A stretch of DNA of 7,180 nt, taken from the NCBI GenBank assembly GCA_030591105.1, contig JAUVBS010000102.1:1-7180 (forward strand), written 5' to 3'. This stretch comes from a bacterium (GTDB lineage: Bacteria > Krumholzibacteriota > Krumholzibacteriia > LZORAL124-64-63). Positions 1 to 4,769 of this stretch are shown in pieces. Each line of letters opens with the position of its first letter. Positions within the stretch are counted from its first letter, which is position 1. Below the pieces are notes generated by a model. It did no database searches and was not told the origin of the DNA. It saw only the letters and a list, made by a program, of their open reading frames with translations. The position numbers were made by a program, and so were the translations under genes.

Positions 1-1448
1 GTGCGCAGTCCGCGGTCCAGACCGAGGACCATCGCTTCGGATCCCAGTAGGTTCTCACCCCAACCGACCTCCGCGAAGACCCGCGTCAACCACGGTGTAT
101 CGTACGAGCCGTACCAGGTGATCCAGCCGGCCAGAGCGTCGATCCGGTAGTAGCGGTCAGCCGGCCCGCCGAGGTTCCCCGCGGTGGTCAACCGCAGTAA
201 CTGATGGCCGCCGACCGTCCGGCTCCAGTCGGAGAACTCGGCCTCGAAATGCACACGCTCGCCGCTGCCGGCGGTCGAGCCCATCGCCGGACCCGCCGGT
301 CCGATCGCCAATTTCGCCGCCCAGCCCAGCGGTACATCTTCGACCGGCCCGTACTGGAACAGGTAATTGGATTTGACATAATCACGTCCGGAACTCTCCA
401 GCCAGAGATACGGCCAGACCGTAATACCCTCCTCACGGGCGATCGGTGTGCCCTCCTCGGTCAGGTAAGAGAGGTCGACCCAGCGTTCGTCGGACAGTTC
501 GCGTACCGGTGGTACGAGATCGAATCTCCGGTCTTGCCACCGCAAGCCTGGCCCCGCGCGCACCAAGCGGCCGCGGGCCGCAGGGGAGATCCGAATACCG
601 ACGCTGAGTTCGACCACGTCGAGAGCTTGCGGGAACCGGGTGTACAAGCTTTCCCGTCGCGAGGGGTCATCACCGGCCGGGCCGGCGTTACTCAGGTAGT
701 AGCGCGGGCTCGTCAAGGTACTGAACCAGGCGCCGTTGCCCCCCCAGCTCTGGTCGAGTGCGTAGAACGGTCGATCCAGCCGCACGCTCTTGACATAGCC
801 GTCGCTACGGTTGGAGTAAATGACGCCCAGTTCCCAGCGCGAGCCGAACAGACGTCGGGAGTGGAAATCGAAGGTGGTGAAAGTGCCATTCTCGTCCTCA
901 CCGAGCCCCGCACCAAATGTCACGCCGTGCCCGAGAAAGTTCGTGTCCGAAAGGGTCAGGTACCAGCGCTTGCTCCGGTCCGAGGCGACGGTGTAGGAGA
1001 AATTCAATTTCAGCGACCAGGCGTCACGCGTATGCACGTACACGTTCACCCGGCCGTCTGCGGTGGTGTCGGCGGCGGTCACGCTGACGCCGCGCAGATA
1101 GCCAATCTGGCGGAGGTTGCGCTCGGTCTCGGCCAGCAACCCCGGGTCGTAACGATCGCCCTCGGCGAAGAGCAACTCCCTGCGGATCACGTAGTGCTGG
1201 GTGTCGATGTGCAGCGAGTTCGTCGTTCGGAACAGGAAGTGAAGCAGGCCAGTGCTGCTGTCGACCTCCGCAGTCGTAAAGATGTCGGCGGTGAGGATCT
1301 CGATCTCTCCGAAAGTCAATGATTGCGCCGGGTCGTCCGTCTGGCCAACAGCCACACCGACACCTGCGCCGACGGCGAGTATTGTCAGTAGGAGACTGAC
1401 ACCCAAGGCGAAGTGTCTGCCATGTTGGCAGCGCGCGTCTATCGGCAC
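1..1448 (-). CDS. Omp85/BamA-TamA superfamily outer-membrane protein, single POTRA, partial (C-terminus off the left edge)
   Basis: Reading the minus strand gives one open frame from about 1547 to base 1 with no stop, so the C-terminus lies outside the window. Counting from the GTG at 1448, a hydrophobic signal segment spans residues 13-35 and probably ends AVG|Q. A POTRA domain covers about 77-142, with the pattern HYVIRRELLF, EGDRYDP, then ERNLRQIGYL. Alternating beta-barrel sequence follows from about 144. The last visible residues, LGLDRGLR, align with the Omp85 loop-6 region, but the next codon begins AC and so encodes Thr, not the usual Gly. The family inserts, assembles or exports outer-membrane proteins or lipids; the substrate is unknown. 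An in-frame ATG at 1547 would add 33 charged residues before the signal peptide and has no Shine-Dalgarno, so the GTG is preferred. The gene is divergent from hsp20. It belongs to a different subtype from the Omp85 gene at 4770. Confidence 0.85.
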   Translation of the reverse strand, partial: MPIDARCQHGRHFALGVSLLLTILAVGAGVGVAVGQTDDPAQSLTFGEIEILTADIFTTAEVDSSTGLLHFLFRTTNSLHIDTQHYVIRRELLFAEGDRYDPGLLAETERNLRQIGYLRGVSVTAADTTADGRVNVYVHTRDAWSLKLNFSYTVASDRSKRWYLTLSDTNFLGHGVTFGAGLGEDENGTFTTFDFHSRRLFGSRWELGVIYSNRSDGYVKSVRLDRPFYALDQSWGGNGAWFSTLTSPRYYLSNAGPAGDDPSRRESLYTRFPQALDVVELSVGIRISPAARGRLVRAGPGLRWQDRRFDLVPPVRELSDERWVDLSYLTEEGTPIAREEGITVWPYLWLESSGRDYVKSNYLFQYGPVEDVPLGWAAKLAIGPAGPAMGSTAGSGERVHFEAEFSDWSRTVGGHQLLRLTTAGNLGGPADRYYRIDALAGWITWYGSYDTPWLTRVFAEVGWGENLLGSEAMVLGLDRGLR

Positions 1449-1520
1449 GGCCCTACCACGGGTGTCCTCCCTGGACTTCCGCAGTGCCCATGATTCACGC
1501 AAGATGATGGTTACAAACAA

Positions 1521-1526
1521 ATTATG
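1521..1526 (-). promoter_or_regulatory. possible -10 box for the partial Omp85 gene
   Basis: The minus strand reads CATAAT here, five of six to the sigma-70 -10 consensus. The best -35 match, CTGATG with an 18-nt spacer, fits only three of six. If the box is real, transcription begins near 1514, downstream of the ATG at 1547. That would rule out the long start and favour the GTG at 1448. The evidence is weak. Confidence 0.25.
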
Positions 1527-1603
1527 TAATTCCCTCTGCGCATTCATCAGTTGGGCACGGCCATTGATACTGGGTGAACGAAGCCAAAAATCTCAGAACC
1601 GAC

Positions 1604-1643
1604 GCCGCAACGGCGAACAGTTCGCTGAAACGGCAAACAGTTC
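1604..1643 (+). repeat. tandem 20-bp direct repeat upstream of hsp20
   Basis: Two contiguous 20-bp units (1604-1623 and 1624-1643) match at 17 of 20 positions. They share the core AACGGC(G/A)AACAGTTC. Each core holds a small palindrome: GAAC-A-GTTC in the first copy and AAC-A-GTT in the second. The 20-bp period is close to two helical turns, so two regulator molecules would sit on the same face of the DNA. The repeat ends 29 bases before the hsp20 start. It is probably an operator for hsp20 and perhaps also for the divergent Omp85 gene; the regulator is unknown. Confidence 0.5.
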
Positions 1644-1672
1644 TTAGCACATGAAACCCGGGAGGGACAACG

Positions 1673-2086
1673 ATGAACACCCTGATTCCAATGACTCGTT
1701 TCCTCGATGCTGCCTTTGTTTCGGCCATGGACTCGGCTGGCAACCGCTCCGACCGTTCCTCGAGCCAGGTTCCGCGGTCGGACATCCTCGAGGGCGATGC
1801 GGACTACAAGATCGTCATGGACATGCCCGGAGTACAGACCGAACACCTCGACATCAACCTCGAGGACAACACTCTGACGGTCAAGGCTGAGCGTGTGTTC
1901 GCCTCGCAAGAGGGATACCAGGCTCTGCGCAAGGAACTACCGAACAGAGTCTCTTTCCAGCGCTCCTTCAATCTGAGCAAGAACGTCGATATCGACAAGA
2001 TCGCGGCCAAGCTCGACGGCGGTGTGTTGACCGTAACTCTACCGAAATCGGAGCAGAGCCTTCCCCGCCGGATCGACGTCGAGTAA
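1673..2086 (+). CDS. hsp20: small heat-shock protein, Hsp20/alpha-crystallin family
   Basis: This is a complete 137-residue ATP-independent holdase chaperone that would bind unfolding proteins in the cytoplasm. The N-terminal arm (residues 1-33) is short and variable. The alpha-crystallin domain begins at PRSDILE (34-40) and continues through the MDMPGV segment and FQRSFNL (95-101). It ends with the family signature LDGGVLTVTLPK (114-125). The C-terminal tail carries the I-x-V oligomerisation motif as IDV (134-136). Length and motif order are typical of bacterial class A Hsp20. The ATG at 1673 is set by a strong GGGAGGG Shine-Dalgarno at 1660-1666. The gene appears monocistronic, with a tandem repeat in front and an intrinsic terminator behind. 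There is no signal peptide, so a direct periplasmic role beside the Omp85 genes is not supported. Confidence 0.95.
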   Translation: MNTLIPMTRFLDAAFVSAMDSAGNRSDRSSSQVPRSDILEGDADYKIVMDMPGVQTEHLDINLEDNTLTVKAERVFASQEGYQALRKELPNRVSFQRSFNLSKNVDIDKIAAKLDGGVLTVTLPKSEQSLPRRIDVE

Positions 2087-2127
2087 ACGACAGATCGAAC
2101 GGTTGGCAACCAGGCGTGATTCGGGTG

Positions 2128-2158
2128 CGGGCCGGGATGGATCCCGGCCCGTCTGTTT
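2128..2158 (+). terminator. rho-independent terminator after hsp20
   Basis: A perfect 11-bp inverted repeat, CGGGCCGGGAT (2128-2138) and ATCCCGGCCCG (2141-2151), is followed by the T-rich tail TCTGTTT. It lies 41 bases after the hsp20 stop codon and separates hsp20 from the FAH-family gene. Confidence 0.85.
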
Positions 2159-2159
2159 G

Positions 2160-2201
2160 AGTTGTGCCGTCCCTATTGCCCACAATCACGATGGCACAAC
2201 T
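2160..2201. repeat. long inverted repeat in the FAH upstream region
   Basis: AGTTGTGCC (2160-2168) and GGCACAACT (2193-2201) are perfect 9-bp complements. The pairing continues inward for three more positions with one G/T mismatch. The arms flank 24 bases, or 18 if the inner extension pairs. The repeat has no T-tract and lies between the hsp20 terminator and the FAH start, so it is more likely a regulator site or a looped operator pair than a terminator. Confidence 0.5.
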
Positions 2202-2207
2202 AACAAG

Positions 2208-2241
2208 TTCAATAATGCCGGCCGTTGGGCGATAATGCCGG
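2208..2241 (+). promoter_or_regulatory. candidate FAH-gene promoter with duplicated -10-like element
   Basis: The 10-mer ATAATGCCGG occurs twice, at 2212-2221 and 2232-2241, exactly 20 bp apart. Each copy overlaps a -10-like hexamer: AATAAT at 2211-2216 and GATAAT at 2231-2236. The second is preceded at 17 bp by TTCAAT (2208-2213), a poor -35. It would start transcription at about 2243, on the ATG itself. The first would leave a leader of about 20 bases. Neither has a strong -35. Confidence 0.35.
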
Positions 2242-2242
2242 G

Positions 2243-3154
2243 ATGAGATTGATCACTTTCACCCAAGATACCGCTCCCCGTCCTGGCCTCGCCTTGAGCG
2301 ATGGCGTGGGCCTCGATCTCGCGGCTGCCGATCCTTCCCTGGCGGGTGGCTGGCCCGAACTGTTCTCCGATCTGGATCGCATACGCCGTTTGGCGCAACG
2401 CTACGTGGCCGAGGGTACGGAATTCGACGCCACCGGCGAGGCCGGATCGATCGCCCCGCCGCTGCTGCGTCTCTCGCAGGTTCGGTTACTGCCGCCGGTG
2501 CTTTCGCCTTCGAAGATCATCGCTGTCGGCTTGAATTATCGCGACCATGCCGCCGAGCAAAACAAACCGTTACCCGCCGCGCCGCTGCTCTTCAGCAAGG
2601 CACCCTCTTGCCTGCAGGCGCCGCACGGGCCGATCGAGATCCCGGCGGAGCTCGTTCGGGTCGATGCGGAAGCCGAGTTGGCGCTGGTGGTCGGCAAGCG
2701 GGGCCGCGCGATTCCCCAGGAACGCGCCGCGCAGCACATCGCCGGCTACATGTGCCTGAACGATATCTCGGATCGGGCTGCGCAGTACGCCGATCGGCAA
2801 TTCTTCCGGGGCAAGAGCCTCGACACCGGTGGTCCGTGCGGCCCGTGGTTGGTCACACCGGACGAGTTGCCCGACCAGGCGCTCGGCTTGCGGATCACCT
2901 GCCACTGGAACGACGTTCTGATGCAGGACAGCTCGACCGAGCAGCTGATCTTCACGCCGCACTTCTTGATCAGCTACGTGAGCAGCCACATGACGTTACT
3001 GCCGGGGGACATCATCACCACCGGTACGCCCGGTGGCGTGGGGGTCTTTCACAAACCGCCGGTATTTCTCGCTCCGGGCGATGTGGTCGAGGTGGCGATC
3101 GCAGGGATCGGCGCGATCCGTAACCCGGTCGTCCGGTGGGAGCCGACGCCGTGA
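2243..3154 (+). CDS. fumarylacetoacetate hydrolase (FAH) family protein
   Basis: This complete 303-residue protein is a probable metal-dependent C-C bond hydrolase, decarboxylase or isomerase acting on a diketo-acid such as an acylpyruvate or homoprotocatechuate-pathway intermediate. The N-terminal small domain runs to about residue 85. The FAH catalytic domain then shows VGLNYRDH (95-102), the DAEAEL metal-site segment with D141, E143 and E145, NDIS with D174, GKSLDTGGPCGPW (190-202) and TTGTPGGVG (259-267). The acidic metal ligands are present, so the enzyme should be active. FAH substrates cannot be assigned from motifs, and no aromatic-degradation gene is beside it. The ATG at 2243 gives the family-typical start MRLITF. 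A TTG at 2225 would add six residues and is less likely. It appears to be transcribed alone. Confidence 0.9.
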   Translation: MRLITFTQDTAPRPGLALSDGVGLDLAAADPSLAGGWPELFSDLDRIRRLAQRYVAEGTEFDATGEAGSIAPPLLRLSQVRLLPPVLSPSKIIAVGLNYRDHAAEQNKPLPAAPLLFSKAPSCLQAPHGPIEIPAELVRVDAEAELALVVGKRGRAIPQERAAQHIAGYMCLNDISDRAAQYADRQFFRGKSLDTGGPCGPWLVTPDELPDQALGLRITCHWNDVLMQDSSTEQLIFTPHFLISYVSSHMTLLPGDIITTGTPGGVGVFHKPPVFLAPGDVVEVAIAGIGAIRNPVVRWEPTP

Positions 3155-3166
3155 CCTCGCGTCGGC
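3142..3166 (+). terminator. hairpin spanning the FAH stop codon
   Basis: GCCGACGC (3142-3149) and GCGTCGGC (3159-3166) form a perfect 8-bp stem with a 9-nt loop that contains the TGA stop. Only a weak T-run (ATTTA) follows, about six bases downstream. It may be an inefficient terminator or an mRNA 3'-end stabiliser. Confidence 0.4.
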
Positions 3167-3279
3167 AACCGATTTAGGCCGCTAGTCGCATGCAATTTTT
3201 CGATCACCGCTCCGTGTTCGTTGCGATGTGCCATGGCTTTACGGCCATCACCGGAATTCCCACCTCCCGACACCGCGAC

Positions 3280-3301
3280 ACGGTCTTCTTGCATTGACCG
3301 T
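3280..3301. repeat. inverted repeat ACGGTC-N10-GACCGT
   Basis: The two 6-bp arms (3280-3285 and 3296-3301) are perfect complements separated by 10 bases. The centre lies about 75 bp upstream of the -24 element of the sigma-54-like match. That is a plausible distance for an enhancer-binding-protein site, although short repeats of this kind also arise by chance. Confidence 0.3.
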
Positions 3302-3365
3302 AAGCTACAAAGACACATGCCGTTTCGCTCCTTTCCTCCAGACGGTGCGTCCGGTCCGATAAAGG

Positions 3366-3380
3366 TGGAATACTCCTTGC
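3366..3380 (+). promoter_or_regulatory. possible sigma-54 (-24/-12) promoter for the SPFH trio
   Basis: TGG at 3366-3368 and TTGC at 3377-3380 give the required GG-N10-GC spacing. They match all invariant positions, but only one of the intermediate CACG bases. Transcription would start near 3392, leaving a leader of about 78 bases. No good sigma-70 promoter was found in the same stretch. Confidence 0.3.
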
Positions 3381-3469
3381 CGTTCCTGCTGTGGATACGG
3401 TTTCGACCGGGCAGGCCGCAACGAGCCGCCACACCGAGCCAAGCACCACAGCAGCGGAGAGTATACACC

Positions 3470-3997
3470 ATGGGGACGGCGGCCAGCGTCAGCTTCGCGG
3501 AAATGACTTTCCTCATGCAGCAAATGCCGAGCTACCAGACCTACCGGTCGCTCGAAGAAGCTGCAACCGCCGAGCGTACGTTCCGACACGCGCTCGGCGC
3601 GATGCTGAAGGAATGCGGGGACCGACTGCTGAGCATCGCCGAACGTACGGCGCTGATCTTGACCGCCGAGCAAGAAGTGATGCTCGGCAACTTGGTCGAA
3701 CGCATCGCCTCCATATTCCGCAGGCTCGATCGCGAAGGCGCGATCTGCCTGGTCGGAGACTGCGAAGCGACGATCGCCGAGCTGGAGGAGATCGACACGC
3801 GGTTGATCCTGCTGATCGAAGAAGCACTCTTTCTGGTGCGCAATCTCGGCCTCAACCCCCAGTCGTCTCGTTGGTTCCAGCGGCAAGCGCCGTTGTTGTC
3901 GCGCGACCTGGCAGCTTTCAGCGAAGCTGCCGAGGAGCGCAACTATCTGTTGGGTCTCGGCTGGGAATCGGAGTTTTCGTGGCACGGAAGAGGATGA
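3470..3997 (+). CDS. uncharacterised helical protein, first gene of the SPFH–Omp85 trio
   Basis: I do not recognise this 175-residue family. The sequence is almost wholly alpha-helical and amphipathic, with likely helices at about 27-60, 65-90, 97-126 and 139-163. Heptad-like runs such as EATIAELEEIDTRLILLIEEALFLV suggest coiled-coil or bundle packing. There is no signal peptide, transmembrane segment or Cys cluster. The C-terminus ends in a Trp-containing GLGWESEFSW block (163-172) that may be a conserved docking element. The ATG at 3470 has GGAG 10 bases upstream. A longer frame from 3221 adds Pro/Arg-rich sequence unlike coding DNA and is rejected. The stop lies three bases before the SPFH-like start, implying translational coupling and probably a physical partnership. 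A PspA-like scaffold role is possible by analogy with SPFH operons, but no PspA signature is visible. Confidence 0.75.
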   Translation: MGTAASVSFAEMTFLMQQMPSYQTYRSLEEAATAERTFRHALGAMLKECGDRLLSIAERTALILTAEQEVMLGNLVERIASIFRRLDREGAICLVGDCEATIAELEEIDTRLILLIEEALFLVRNLGLNPQSSRWFQRQAPLLSRDLAAFSEAAEERNYLLGLGWESEFSWHGRG

Positions 3998-4000
3998 GCC

Positions 4001-4735
4001 ATGGGCGAGATTCACGATGATTCCTACAGCGGTTTGAAGGTCGACCGGACCTGGGAAACCCTTCCCGCCGACGGTCGGGTTCTCGCCTGGTCAGTGGACC
4101 ACGAAGCGGGGCTCGTCCAGGGACCTCTGGATCTGGCCTTTCTTGATGGTAAGCAGTTGGTTCTCAATCTCGACGATGGCCAGGTCGCGCTCCTGATACG
4201 TTCCGAAGACCTCGAAGCGATCTTCTTACCCGGTAGCCATCACCTCACTGTCGGCGACGATGCAACGACCCTGACCCGCGACGGCCAGCTGGTTTTCCTG
4301 CTCACCTCTGCACCGGTCCAGCTACGCTGGCGCGAAGGCACTTCCCTGCACGTGATCGGCGACGACGGGCAGGAACGGCGCGAGTCGGTGATCGGCCACT
4401 GTACCTGCCTGATCGACGGGCCGGCCCGCTTCTGGAGCTGTTTCCTGGCTGGCGTGAAGGAGATCGGCGAGGAGTATATCCTCAAGGTGATCGATGCACT
4501 GGTCCGCTCCCGCCTTGAGGCGATCGTCGCCGACGCGGCTGGACAGGGCATCGGCGGAGCCGGCGCTGCGCAGACGCGGCTGACTCAGTTGACCCCCGAG
4601 GAATTTAGCGAGGAGCTGCAGGAGTACGGCCTCGAATGCGTACAGATCGCCGTCTACACCGCCACACCACCGGTCGAAGAGCCGGTCTCGTCTACTGCTG
4701 GACAATTCCACCACGACGGTGATAATGGGATCTGA
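4001..4735 (+). CDS. divergent SPFH/Band-7-like protein (YdjI-type)
   Basis: This 244-residue soluble protein follows the segment order of the YdjI-type SPFH domain, as judged by eye. Residues 51-83 (KQLVLNLDDGQVALLIRSED, then a PG-x-x-x-LT turn) match the entry strand and PG loop. LVFLLTSAPVQLRWREGT (97-114) matches the 'vyFvnt...lkWGT' strand, and residues 130-150 match the 'f.G.y.f.i.dp..F' segment. EEFSEELQEYGLECVQIAVY (200-219) followed by TPP matches the closing 'l...YGL.l..f.i..I.PP' block. The family forms oligomeric membrane-linked scaffolds in membrane stress or quality control. A C-terminal zinc ribbon, present in YdjI, and any transmembrane helix are absent. AGAGGATGAG just upstream of the ATG is a good ribosome site. 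The family call is inference from motif order; an unrelated fold remains possible. Confidence 0.55.
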   Translation: MGEIHDDSYSGLKVDRTWETLPADGRVLAWSVDHEAGLVQGPLDLAFLDGKQLVLNLDDGQVALLIRSEDLEAIFLPGSHHLTVGDDATTLTRDGQLVFLLTSAPVQLRWREGTSLHVIGDDGQERRESVIGHCTCLIDGPARFWSCFLAGVKEIGEEYILKVIDALVRSRLEAIVADAAGQGIGGAGAAQTRLTQLTPEEFSEELQEYGLECVQIAVYTATPPVEEPVSSTAGQFHHDGDNGI

Positions 4736-4769
4736 TGCCTGCGGTCGCATAACCGGAGGCTGACGTCGG

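Larger units (their letters stand above)
3155..3469. other. non-coding stretch between the FAH gene and the SPFH trio
   Basis: I see no convincing gene in these 315 bases. Frames that cross it read as Arg/Pro/Ser-rich, non-gene-like translation. It holds the tail of the FAH hairpin, a palindrome at 3280-3301, a sigma-54-like match at 3366-3380 and the ribosome-binding site of the next gene (GGAG, 3456-3459). A purine-rich GGAGGAAAGGAG lies on the minus strand just before an ATG at 3318, but the resulting 89-residue frame overlaps the FAH gene antisense and is not believable. Confidence 0.6.

Noticed and set aside
204..1322. 372-residue plus-strand frame
   Set aside because: It is antisense to the partial Omp85 gene, whose minus-strand frame has a signal peptide, POTRA motif and barrel pattern. 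The plus frame matches no family and is a GC-driven shadow.
1564..1591. TTGATA with a 16-bp spacer and AAAAAT as a sigma-70 promoter for hsp20
   Set aside because: The -10 matches only four of six, and no independent evidence supports it over other AT-rich choices. No sigma-32 consensus was found either.
3204..3311. Minus-strand stretch reading VFVAYGQCKKTVSRCREVGI and on to a stop
   Set aside because: It looks somewhat protein-like, but there is no start codon after the ribosome-site-like sequence and no family match. It may be a gene remnant, but cannot be supported.
3049..3318. 89-residue minus-strand frame with a strong AAGGAG ribosome site
   Set aside because: It overlaps the conserved 3' end of the FAH gene antisense, and its translation is Gly/Ser/Thr/Arg-rich without pattern.
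3221..3469. N-terminal extension of the helical protein back to 3221
   Set aside because: The Pro/Arg-rich translation differs from the rest of the protein, and the ATG at 3470 has its own ribosome site.
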